Origin: Pedobacter sp014947265
Lineage (GTDB): Bacteria; Bacteroidota; Bacteroidia; Sphingobacteriales; Sphingobacteriaceae
Length of the DNA: 64,000 bases
NCBI RefSeq assembly: GCF_014947265.1
Contig: NZ_JADCNK010000016.1
Span: 1-64,000 of the forward strand
Reading direction: 5' to 3'
The notes under the pieces were generated by a model, which saw only the letters and a list, made by a program, of their open reading frames with translations, was not told the DNA's origin and ran no database searches. The translations under genes were made by a program, and so were the position numbers. Shown here piece by piece: positions 46,451 through 54,438 of this stretch. How positions within the stretch are numbered: position 1 is the first letter of the stretch; every line of letters starts with the position of its first letter.

Positions 46451-47932
46451 TTACCGTACTTCCTGCATCAATCTCTTAACCAGTTGGGAAAAAATAATCA
46501 ATGCCAAACCTGCAATTAAAGAATATAAGGCTAATGCTTTGTAACCTTCGGTATAAGCCATTAATTTAGTTGGTAGTGAAGCATTGTCGATACTTGACAT
46601 TTCTGCACCCAGTTTTCCGGCAGCCAATTGACCAAAAGCACTTGATAAAAACCAAAGTCCCATCATCATGCCGAACATTTTCTTTGGCGAGAGTTTCGTA
46701 ATAATCGACATCCCAATTGGCCCCAAGCAAAGCTCGCCAAGGGTTAACAATAAATAAGCTAGCGTAAATACATTTAACGAACTAATGCCCTGTACATTGG
46801 CGAAGAACCTTGTGGCATAAAAAACGTAAAAACTCAAAGCCAATAAAAGAAAACCGATTCCAAATTTTACCACGGTATTGGGCTCTATTTTACGCTTGTA
46901 AAGGCCTAGCCATAAAATGCCTACAATCGGACTAAAAACAATAACAAAAAACGAGTTGACACTATTGTTTACCACATTGGGGTCGATATTAAAAAAGAGG
47001 ATTTTATGATCCAGGTTATCTTTTGCAAACAATGAAAGCGAACCGCCACTCTGTTCAGATATGGCCATAAAAATGAAGTAACAGAAGATAAAGACGAATG
47101 CCGCCAATAGTTTATATTGTGCTTTTTTATCTTTTATTTTAAAGGTTTCGTATAGGAAATAAACCAGAGCAACAACACCTATGGTGTACATGAAATAATC
47201 AGTAAAGGCCGTGTTTTTTACCATGATATAAATCAATGGAATACAAAGTATCGAACCCGCATAAACGACTATTTCCCATAACTGCTGTTTTGATTTTTTA
47301 AGATGCAGCAACGGTGAGCTCCCGATAGGACCTAAGTGTTTTTTTGTAAAAATGAACGTGCCTAAGCCAAACATCATTACCAGTGCGGCAGATAAAAAAC
47401 ACAAATGCCAGTTGTAATATTTACCCAGATAAATACACATGGCACCACCCAGTAAGCCACCTACATTAATACCGGCATAAAAAAGTCCGTATCCTGCATC
47501 TCTGCGATTATCTTTCTCGTGGTATAATTCGCCAACCATTGATGAAACATTGGGTTTAAAAAAACCGGTTCCGATAATAGATAGGGTAATACCGATATAA
47601 AATAAATCGTGTGGAGAGAAAGCCAGGATTAAGTTTCCGATGATCATTAGCGTTCCACCCCAAAAAAGAGATTTTCTGAATCCTAAAATCTTATCGGCAA
47701 AAATGCCACCTATAAAAGTGAAGGCATAAACAAAGGCTTGTATAGCACCGTACTGCAAGTTCGATTTTTGGTCGCTTAAACCCAGTTGTTCTACCATAAA
47801 GAAAGCCAATACTCCCCGCATTCCGTAAAAGCAGAAACGCTCCCACATTTCTACCAACGATAAATGCCAGAGCTGTTTCGGGTATTTTCCTTCAAAATTC
47901 TGAATCTCTTCTATTGAAACTGTTTTTTCCAT
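46451..47932 (-). CDS. POT-family peptide MFS transporter
   Basis: Proton-coupled oligopeptide transporter of 493 residues with about 12-14 TM helices. The first-helix motif WERFCFYGMRGVLAFFM (about 31-47), GGIFADKILGFRKSLFWGG, and the ELCLGPIGMS motif near 395 fit the POT/PTR family. It is downstream of a second POT gene on the same strand, separated by 65 bases that include a terminator-like hairpin (47951-47976), so it may have its own expression. Substrate range is not visible. Confidence 0.9.
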   Translation of the reverse strand: MEKTVSIEEIQNFEGKYPKQLWHLSLVEMWERFCFYGMRGVLAFFMVEQLGLSDQKSNLQYGAIQAFVYAFTFIGGIFADKILGFRKSLFWGGTLMIIGNLILAFSPHDLFYIGITLSIIGTGFFKPNVSSMVGELYHEKDNRRDAGYGLFYAGINVGGLLGGAMCIYLGKYYNWHLCFLSAALVMMFGLGTFIFTKKHLGPIGSSPLLHLKKSKQQLWEIVVYAGSILCIPLIYIMVKNTAFTDYFMYTIGVVALVYFLYETFKIKDKKAQYKLLAAFVFIFCYFIFMAISEQSGGSLSLFAKDNLDHKILFFNIDPNVVNNSVNSFFVIVFSPIVGILWLGLYKRKIEPNTVVKFGIGFLLLALSFYVFYATRFFANVQGISSLNVFTLAYLLLTLGELCLGPIGMSIITKLSPKKMFGMMMGLWFLSSAFGQLAAGKLGAEMSSIDNASLPTKLMAYTEGYKALALYSLIAGLALIIFSQLVKRLMQEVR

Positions 47933-47950
47933 TAAATAGGTTTAAAAATT

Positions 47951-47976
47951 AAAAGCCCGATGAAAATCGGGCTTTT
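47951..47976 (-). terminator. Hairpin between the two peptide transporters
   Basis: AAAAGCCCGAT / ATCGGGCTTTT stem with a four-base loop, just past the stop of the gene at 47998; T-rich on both sides. Confidence 0.7.
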
Positions 47977-47997
47977 GGGTAAAAGTTATTTTTTTTA

Positions 47998-49593
47998 TTA
48001 GTGAACACCGTGCATCCATTTGCGCAGAATAGGGCTTATGGCAAACATAATTAAACCTGCTACAATTGGTATTATGGTGAATATCAGGAAGAAAGTTGAA
48101 ATTGAATAAGCGGCGCTTATTTTGTCAATTAATGATCCTGTAGCTCCGGCCAGGTAGTTACCAATAGCAGTACAGGTAAAAAATACACCAAACATTAAAC
48201 CCACAAGGTTCGAAGGTGCAAGCTTACTTACATACGATAGTCCAACGGGAGAGATACATAACTCGCCAACAGTATGGAAGAAATAGGCAAAAATTAACCA
48301 GAATAAACTTACTTCTGCTGAAGTGGCCCCTTGTGGAATAGATGAACCGCCATAAGCTAAGCCTGCGAAACCAATACCTACAAAAATTAAACCGAAGCCA
48401 AATTTTACAGGCCCGCTTGGGTTAAATTTGGTTTCCCATATTTTGGAAACAATAGGCGCCAGTGATACGATAAAGAATGAGTTTAATACACTAAACCAGG
48501 AAGCCGGAACTTCGGTACTTACCGATCCCATTTCTCTGCTTACTTTCCAGATGGCCAATACCCAGATAATGGCAAAACTCAATAACGTAAATAAAATAGT
48601 TGCCGGATACTTCTTGAAAATTTTGCGCGCTAATGAAAACAGCACAAAAGTTACGGCTACCAATGGAAATATGGTCAGGATGGCATCTACCCATTTAAAG
48701 GTTGTAGCTGCTCCTCCTGTTAAGTTTCTTAAGGTGTAATCTTTTGCAAAAATCGTCATCGATCCGCCTGCCTGTTCAAATACCATCCAGAAGAAAATGG
48801 TAAAAATAGACAAAATGGCGATTACCCATAAACGTTGACTTCTAACTTTTTTAGGAATTTCTTCTACCGTTGGATCTGCTTTTTCTACGGCTTTAGTTTT
48901 ATCAACTGCCGAACCGATTACGCCGAATATTTTTTGTCCGAAATAGAACTGTAGCATTCCGAAAAGCATAAATACGCCAGCTAAACCGAAACCATAATGC
49001 CAGCCTACTTTTTCGCCGATATAACCGCACATCAACATCCCGATAAATGCACCGGAATTAATACCCATGTAAAATATGGCATAAGCACTATCTTTTTTAT
49101 CGCTAATAGGTGGATAAAGTTTACCTACAATTGAAGAAATATTTGGTTTAAAAAATCCGTTACCAATAATTAATAAAAGCAAACCAACATAGAAAAAATT
49201 GGTGCTAACCCCTTCAAGAGCCATTGCGGCATGACCGAGCGTCATAATAAAAGCACCTATGATCACTGCTTTTCTATAACCTGTAAATCTATCGGCAATT
49301 AAACCACCAAGTATTGGTGTAAAGTATACCAAACCGGTATAAATAGCATAAAGCTGTAAGGCTTCCGGCCGTGGCCAACCCCAACCGTTTTTGCTCAAAT
49401 CGCTAATCAGGAACAAAACCAAAATGGCCCGCATTCCGTAATAACTGAATCTCTCCCACATTTCGGTAAAAAAGAGTACAAAAAGGCCAACCGGATGGCT
49501 AAATAATTTTTCTGGAGAAACCCCTTGACTGGTTAAGTGGAGGTTTAGTTCCTTATCATGGTCAATACTAATGGTTTCATTAGATGTTTGCAT
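47998..49593 (-). CDS. POT-family peptide MFS transporter
   Basis: Second POT/PTR transporter, 531 residues. Motifs WERFSYYGMRAILVLFL and GGLIADRFTGYRKAVIIG, GNGFFKPNISSIVG and ELCISPVGLSYVSKLAP match the family. It is longer than its neighbour due to a hydrophilic loop near 235-270 (DKTKAVEKADPTVEEIPKKV). Related to the gene at 46451 by motif but not a recent copy. Imports small peptides by proton coupling. Confidence 0.9.
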   Translation of the reverse strand: MQTSNETISIDHDKELNLHLTSQGVSPEKLFSHPVGLFVLFFTEMWERFSYYGMRAILVLFLISDLSKNGWGWPRPEALQLYAIYTGLVYFTPILGGLIADRFTGYRKAVIIGAFIMTLGHAAMALEGVSTNFFYVGLLLLIIGNGFFKPNISSIVGKLYPPISDKKDSAYAIFYMGINSGAFIGMLMCGYIGEKVGWHYGFGLAGVFMLFGMLQFYFGQKIFGVIGSAVDKTKAVEKADPTVEEIPKKVRSQRLWVIAILSIFTIFFWMVFEQAGGSMTIFAKDYTLRNLTGGAATTFKWVDAILTIFPLVAVTFVLFSLARKIFKKYPATILFTLLSFAIIWVLAIWKVSREMGSVSTEVPASWFSVLNSFFIVSLAPIVSKIWETKFNPSGPVKFGFGLIFVGIGFAGLAYGGSSIPQGATSAEVSLFWLIFAYFFHTVGELCISPVGLSYVSKLAPSNLVGLMFGVFFTCTAIGNYLAGATGSLIDKISAAYSISTFFLIFTIIPIVAGLIMFAISPILRKWMHGVH

Positions 49594-49729
49594 AAAACAT
49601 TTGTTGGTTTTAGTTTATGAATTCAGAATTTGTGTGTTGTTTAAGCTAGTTAGCAGGGCGCAATATAGTGAGCGATTGCCAAACTCACAAATTTTTAAGT
49701 AAGGAGTAAGGTAAATGGTTTGTTAAGAA

Positions 49730-50626
49730 TTAAAACTTTCTGATGGGTTTAACATTTTTCTTTGGATCTGCATAAAACTCATCACTCGAATTTGGATCAT
49801 TGTTAAGCGTAATATCTTCTTGGAATTTCAGCCTTCCACCGATAATTTTAAAGCCATCAAAAGTGCCGTCTGATCCATAATATTCAAACTTTCCCTTAAT
49901 TTCGGGATCAAAAGAAGCAAGATGGTCAAATACAATCATGCCTGCTTTCAGATCCGTTTTTAAAGTCATCGCATTGGATTTAGCATACTCAAATATGATC
50001 CTGTTTTTTCCTTTTAGTTCTTTGCCGTCAAAAACAGGCGCACCAAAGGTGAGGTTATCCTTATCGAAAGAAAGAATATCGATTACCTTTTTAGTCGTTA
50101 TTTGTGTATTACCCTTCCAACCTAAAATTACATAATAAGGCAAGCGGTTTCCGCTGGTTACCGGAACAATTTCATAATACCTGGCACCGAACCATTTCTG
50201 ATTATTAGTAATGCTGTTGGCATCGCCAAGATTATCGGTCTGATCGATTAAGGGGTAAAGTTTCAACGGGCCGCTTTTTGTATTCATCTGGATGGCGCCA
50301 TAATAGCGGTATGTACCGTTTTCGAGCAGTACATACCAACTTAAAACCCTAAAAGCTTGATCTGGTGATTTAATTACAGATACATTTTTAAGCGAATCGA
50401 AAGGGTAAGAAAAAGAATTGGAAACTTTTAAAGCTTCAACCAATGTTTTCACAAAATTGCCGTTTATTTCTAATTTTTGAGCATCGTTTTGCGCAGCAAC
50501 AACTCTTGCCGATATTTTAATCAGTGTATCCTGTAAAACATTTAAAGTGTTTGGTGATTGCTGTGCTTTTACACTAAAGCCTAGCGTTCCAATGATTAAA
50601 AGGATGTAAAATCTGATAACTTTCAT
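49730..50626 (-). CDS. Hypothetical exported protein
   Basis: 298 residues, with a signal peptide ending VKAQ (near 21). Residues 100-290 are beta-rich with repeated YYG/WYVLLENG motifs (RVLSWYVLLENGTYRYYGAI, YYVILGWKGNTQITTKKV). It resembles conserved secreted Bacteroidota hypotheticals but I cannot name the family. Lies between thiolase and the transporters, same strand, 35 bases after the thiolase stop, so possibly in that transcript. Confidence 0.7.
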   Translation of the reverse strand: MKVIRFYILLIIGTLGFSVKAQQSPNTLNVLQDTLIKISARVVAAQNDAQKLEINGNFVKTLVEALKVSNSFSYPFDSLKNVSVIKSPDQAFRVLSWYVLLENGTYRYYGAIQMNTKSGPLKLYPLIDQTDNLGDANSITNNQKWFGARYYEIVPVTSGNRLPYYVILGWKGNTQITTKKVIDILSFDKDNLTFGAPVFDGKELKGKNRIIFEYAKSNAMTLKTDLKAGMIVFDHLASFDPEIKGKFEYYGSDGTFDGFKIIGGRLKFQEDITLNNDPNSSDEFYADPKKNVKPIRKF

Positions 50627-50661
50627 ACAATCAAATGCGCCATACGCTGCAAAACCAAAGA

Positions 50662-51837
50662 TTACAATTTCTCGATAACGAGGGCACTTGCACCACCACC
50701 ACCATTACAGATTCCGGCTACACCGATTTTTCCGTTATTTTGCGCCAAAACCGAAAGTAAGGTAACTACAATCCGGGCGCCCGATGCACCAAGTGGGTGA
50801 CCTAAGGAAACGGCACCACCATTAACGTTAACCTGGCTCTCACTTAACTTTAAAAGTTGATTATTTGCGATAGAAACTACAGAAAATGCTTCATTGATCT
50901 CAAAATAATCTACATCTTTTATGTTGATACCGGCTTTGTGTAATGCTAATGGAATTGCTTTTGAAGGTGCAGTTGTAAACCATTCTGGCGCTTGTTGTGC
51001 ATCAGCGTAACCCAAAATTTTAGCCAAAGGTATTAAACCCAGTTCTTTTGCTTTATCTGCACTCATTAAAACCAATGCTGCTGCGCCATCGTTTAAAGTC
51101 GAAGCATTTGCTGCAGTTACAGTTCCATCTTTTTTGAAAACCGGTTTCAATGACGGGATTTTATCAAATTTGACCGCTGTGGGCTCATCATCGGTATCAA
51201 CCAATATAATCTCTCCTTTACGGTCTTTAACCTCAATGGCTACAATTTCATTGGCAAATTTACCTGAGGTTTGTGCGGCCTGTGCTCTTTTGTACGATTC
51301 GATAGCGAAATTATCCTGTTCCTCGCGACTGATGCGGCATTCGGTAGCGCAAAGTTCGGCTGCAGCCCCCATGTGGTAATCGTTGTAAACATCCCAAAGG
51401 CCATCTTTTACTAAACCGTCTGTAATTTGTCCGTGGCCCAGGCGATAACCGTTTCTTGCCTTATCCAGGTAGTATGGAACATTGCTCATGCTTTCCATGC
51501 CGCCGGCAACAATAATTTCATTATCGCCATTTGCAATACTTTGTGCGGCAAGCATGATTGCTTTAGTGCCCGAAGCACATACTTTATTTATGGTTGTGGC
51601 AGGTAAATCTGGTAATCCGGCAAATTTTGCAGCCTGTGTAGCAGGTGCTTGTCCAACGTTAGCCGATAAAACATTGCCCATATATACTTCCTGGATCTGT
51701 TCTGGTTTTAGTCCAGCTTTTTCAATGGCTGCTTTAATGGCAAAACCACCGAGTTGAGTAGCGGAAAATTGAGCTAATGAGCCTCCAAAACTGCCTATAG
51801 GCGTTCTCACAGCTGATACAATTACAACTTCTTTCAT
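50662..51837 (-). CDS. Acetyl-CoA C-acyltransferase (thiolase)
   Basis: Thiolase of 391 residues in the acetoacetyl-CoA / 3-ketoacyl-CoA family. The nucleophilic Cys is in NKVCASGTKA (near 85-94), the second His in NEAFSVV, and the third Cys/Gly motif in GHPLGASGARI and CNGGGGASAL. Could act in acetoacetyl-CoA synthesis or breakdown; the CoA-transferase genes at 8602-10020 are the possible partner in acetoacetate metabolism but are not adjacent. Divergent end faces a large repeat array. Confidence 0.92.
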   Translation of the reverse strand: MKEVVIVSAVRTPIGSFGGSLAQFSATQLGGFAIKAAIEKAGLKPEQIQEVYMGNVLSANVGQAPATQAAKFAGLPDLPATTINKVCASGTKAIMLAAQSIANGDNEIIVAGGMESMSNVPYYLDKARNGYRLGHGQITDGLVKDGLWDVYNDYHMGAAAELCATECRISREEQDNFAIESYKRAQAAQTSGKFANEIVAIEVKDRKGEIILVDTDDEPTAVKFDKIPSLKPVFKKDGTVTAANASTLNDGAAALVLMSADKAKELGLIPLAKILGYADAQQAPEWFTTAPSKAIPLALHKAGINIKDVDYFEINEAFSVVSIANNQLLKLSESQVNVNGGAVSLGHPLGASGARIVVTLLSVLAQNNGKIGVAGICNGGGGASALVIEKL

Positions 51838-51879
51838 GTAAACTAATTTTTATGAATTTTTTGGTTAGGCCGCTAAGTT

Positions 51880-52766
51880 AGTCAAACCTCGCAGGTTTCC
51901 AAAACCTATTGAGGTTTAAAAATAACGTTGAGGAAATGATTTTAGCGCATTTGAAATAATAAGTTTTGGAAAAGTGCTTTAGTAGTACTTGGGTTTATTC
52001 AGTCCTGCTTCGCTTTAGCCCTCATAATCGGGGCTGCCGCTGCCATTAGGTTTAAATTACCTTGGCTGGTGCTGCTTGGGTAGAAATAAAACCTCGCAGG
52101 TTTCCAAAACCTGCGAGGTTTAAAATACGGTATAGGAAATGATTTTAGCACATTTGAAATAATAAGTTTTTAATAGGTTTTGGAAAGGTGCTTTAGTAGT
52201 GCTTGGGTTTATTCAGTCCTGCTGTTCGCTGTAGCCCTCATGCTTCGGGGCTGCCGCTGCCATCAGGTTTAAATTACCTGGGCTGGTGCTGCTTGGGTAG
52301 AAATAAAAACCTCGCAGGTTTCCAAAACCTGCGAGGTTTAAAATACGGTATAGGAAATGATTTTAGCACATTTGAAATAATAAGTTTTAATAGCTTTTTG
52401 GAAAGGTGCTGTAGTGTTTCTTGGGGTTAGTTCAGTCCTGCTGTTCGCTGTAGCCCTCATTCTTCGGGGCTGTCGCTGCCATCAGGTTTAAATTAATGGG
52501 TTTGGTGCTGCTTGAGTTTGGTTGCTGGGTGGAGGAAATTTATTAATGTACAAACCTATCAGGTTTCAGAAACCTGATAGGTTTTATTTAAACTGTGGGT
52601 TCGCGTTAGGGATTGTAAGGGTTCAGTACCGATCCTTCATCGGTACCGGAGCGAAGCGCAGCCCTGAAATGCCCGACCCTTGCGCAGCTTGGGGAACGCC
52701 CAGATATTAACAGACTTCCGAAGTTTGCTGATGCCCTGGGCCTTGAAAACTTCGGAAGTCTTGCTT
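51880..52766. repeat. Tandem array of about 210-base repeats with stem-loops
   Basis: No gene. Three imperfect copies start at about 51885, 52089 and 52308 (period 204 then 219), each opening with an AACCTCGCAGGTTT...AAACCTGCGAGGTT hairpin, then GGAAATGATTTTAGC, TTTGAAATAATAAGTTTT, AGTCCTGCT, GGGGCTGCCGCTGCCAT and GGTGCTGCTTGGGT. A related hairpin follows at 52552-52584 (AAACCTATCAGGTTT / AAACCTGATAGGTTT), and another at about 52711-52763 (GACTTCCGAAGTTT / AAACTTCGGAAGTC). Small open frames inside are rejected. Confidence 0.75.
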
Positions 52767-52934
52767 TTATTCCTCTTTCGCCTTGCCTTTCTTTCTCGAT
52801 TTTAATGCCTGAGTAAGTAAAAATTCAATCTGTCCGTTTGTACTTCTAAACTCATCGGCAGCCCAGGTTTCTACTTCTTTTAATAAAGCAGGACTAATTC
52901 TTAATACAAAAGCTTTTTTATCTTTCTCCGCCAT
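52767..52934 (-). CDS. Arc-type ribbon-helix-helix DNA-binding protein
   Basis: 55-residue protein read directly from the sequence: it starts MAEKDKKAFVLRISPALLKE and continues EVETWAADEFRSTNGQIEFL with a basic C-terminus. This matches Arc-like ribbon-helix-helix domains often found with SPFH genes, with the beta strand KAFVLRIS and two helices. It is encoded two bases after the stop of the 173-residue protein gene on the same strand, so it is the third gene of the SPFH operon. It may bind the operon promoter for autoregulation, but that is inference. The adjacent 3' repeat array starts just after it. Confidence 0.75.
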   Translation of the reverse strand: MAEKDKKAFVLRISPALLKEVETWAADEFRSTNGQIEFLLTQALKSRKKGKAKEE

Positions 52935-52936
52935 TC

Positions 52937-53458
52937 TTATTGTATTGCTTGTATATTATACCTCGTTTTTAAATTAATCAAAAACATCTCCAGATCCTCT
53001 ATTTTATTAGAACTGAACAACAGCTTTTTGCCGTTTTTAAATTCCAGTTGCAACCCTCTGTTTTTATCGTTTAATAAATAAGCCTTATCTTTAAATTTAA
53101 ACCAGAGCCGGTTTTTTATGCCATAGCCCCCGTATTCAGAAAATGCATCGTACTTTCTGATGTAAGCTTTTTCAATGCGCTCCCAACGGAAATGACTTGA
53201 TGTGAAGTGAAAGGGGGGATACCGGAAAGAAACCTCTTCAGTTGTTATTTTTAGGGTGAGCTTATGCTGTTGCACTAAAAAAATGATTAAAAGCGGAGAT
53301 AGGAGCGCTAAAACCGGGGCGAAGTACATCTCTTTAAGTTCAGCGATACTTAAGCTATTATTCTGAAAAATAAGTAGGGCCGCTGTTGGAAATATAGTGG
53401 CCGCTGTAACCAGATAAAGCCACCAGATCTTCAATCCATGTTTTTCTTCAAATTCCAT
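52937..53458 (-). CDS. Two-TM protein with a PH-like C-terminal domain
   Basis: 173-residue membrane protein. Two N-terminal hydrophobic segments (about 11-31 and 45-63), then a beta-rich domain (about 70-170) resembling the bacterial PH-like domain: TTEEVSFRYPPFHF, YGGYGIKNRLWF and GLQLEFKNGKKLLFSSNK. It lies four bases after the SPFH stop and two bases before the ribbon-helix-helix gene. A membrane-adapter role with the SPFH protein is inferred from context. Confidence 0.75.
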   Translation of the reverse strand: MEFEEKHGLKIWWLYLVTAATIFPTAALLIFQNNSLSIAELKEMYFAPVLALLSPLLIIFLVQQHKLTLKITTEEVSFRYPPFHFTSSHFRWERIEKAYIRKYDAFSEYGGYGIKNRLWFKFKDKAYLLNDKNRGLQLEFKNGKKLLFSSNKIEDLEMFLINLKTRYNIQAIQ

Positions 53459-53462
53459 TAGC

Positions 53463-54320
53463 TTAATTATACAAAGTTCCGGTGTTTACTACAGGTTGTA
53501 CATGGCGATCTCCGCATAAAACCACCAATAAATTGCTTACCATAGCTGCTTTACGCTCTTCATCCAGTTCAACAATTCCTTTTTGCGATAATTTCTCTAA
53601 TGCCATTTCTACCATACCTACGGCACCTTCTACAATTAATTTACGGGCTGCAATTACTGCTGTGGCCTGTTGGCGCTGTAACATGGCGCTGGCGATTTCC
53701 GGCGCATAAGCCAAATGCGAAATCCTGGCCTCTAAAACTTCGATGCCTGCGCGGGATAAACGTTCGTTCAGTTCGTTTTCTAAAAGTTCACTTACTTTTT
53801 CAGCGCCATCTTTCAAGGTAATGCTGGTTTCTTCCCCTTCAGCATGGTCGTATGGGAAGATATTGGCTAAATGCCTTACAGCTGCTTCACTCTGGATGTT
53901 TACATATTGCATGTAGTTTTCTACAGAGAAAACGGCTTTGGCAGTTTCTTTTACTTTCCAAACCACCACGGCGGCAATTTCGATCGGGTTGCCCAGTTTA
54001 TCATTAACCTTTAATTGCTGCCCGTTTAAATTGTTGGCTTTTAATGATAAGCGTCTTTTTGTGGTTAAGGGATTTACCCAGAAAAAACCATCGGCTTTTA
54101 CTGTACCAATATATTTCCCGAACAGGGTAAGTACCATCGATTGGTTGGGGTTAATGATTAAAAAGCCCGGAAATAGTAAAAATATATCTATGGCTAATAA
54201 AATTCCTCCCCAGAGAAAAATTTCTGAAACAAAACAGAAAATGGAAGCAGCCAGCAACAATATGCTTATTGCGAATGTTAAATAGCCAGATGGCGGATTG
54301 ATAATTTTTTCTTGATACAT
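53463..54320 (-). CDS. SPFH/Band-7 domain protein
   Basis: 285-residue member of the stomatin/prohibitin/flotillin/HflK superfamily. Two hydrophobic segments (about 14-30 and 38-58) anchor it, then the Band-7 domain (about 65-230; NPNQSMVLTLFGKYIGTV, GFFWVNPLTTKRR, AAVVVWKVKETAKAVF) with an ALMLQRQQATAVIAARK-like helix. The start at 54320 (MYQEKIINPPSGY) is chosen; the in-frame ATG at 54377 lies upstream. It heads a three-gene cassette with the PH-like and RHH genes, and is divergent from the HD hydrolase at 54439. Confidence 0.85.
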   Translation of the reverse strand: MYQEKIINPPSGYLTFAISILLLAASIFCFVSEIFLWGGILLAIDIFLLFPGFLIINPNQSMVLTLFGKYIGTVKADGFFWVNPLTTKRRLSLKANNLNGQQLKVNDKLGNPIEIAAVVVWKVKETAKAVFSVENYMQYVNIQSEAAVRHLANIFPYDHAEGEETSITLKDGAEKVSELLENELNERLSRAGIEVLEARISHLAYAPEIASAMLQRQQATAVIAARKLIVEGAVGMVEMALEKLSQKGIVELDEERKAAMVSNLLVVLCGDRHVQPVVNTGTLYN

Positions 54321-54438
54321 AATTGATATTAATTTGATATCATAAAGTAAAATATAAAATCCGGTAATTGCAAACAAAACCGGTAAAATGTATATTAGAT
54401 AAAAATGCTATTTTTGACAGTACAATAATTACATCGTT

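Noticed and set aside
52203..52710. Two short plus-strand frames in the repeat array
   Set aside because: They lie entirely inside the tandem repeat units and change with each copy.
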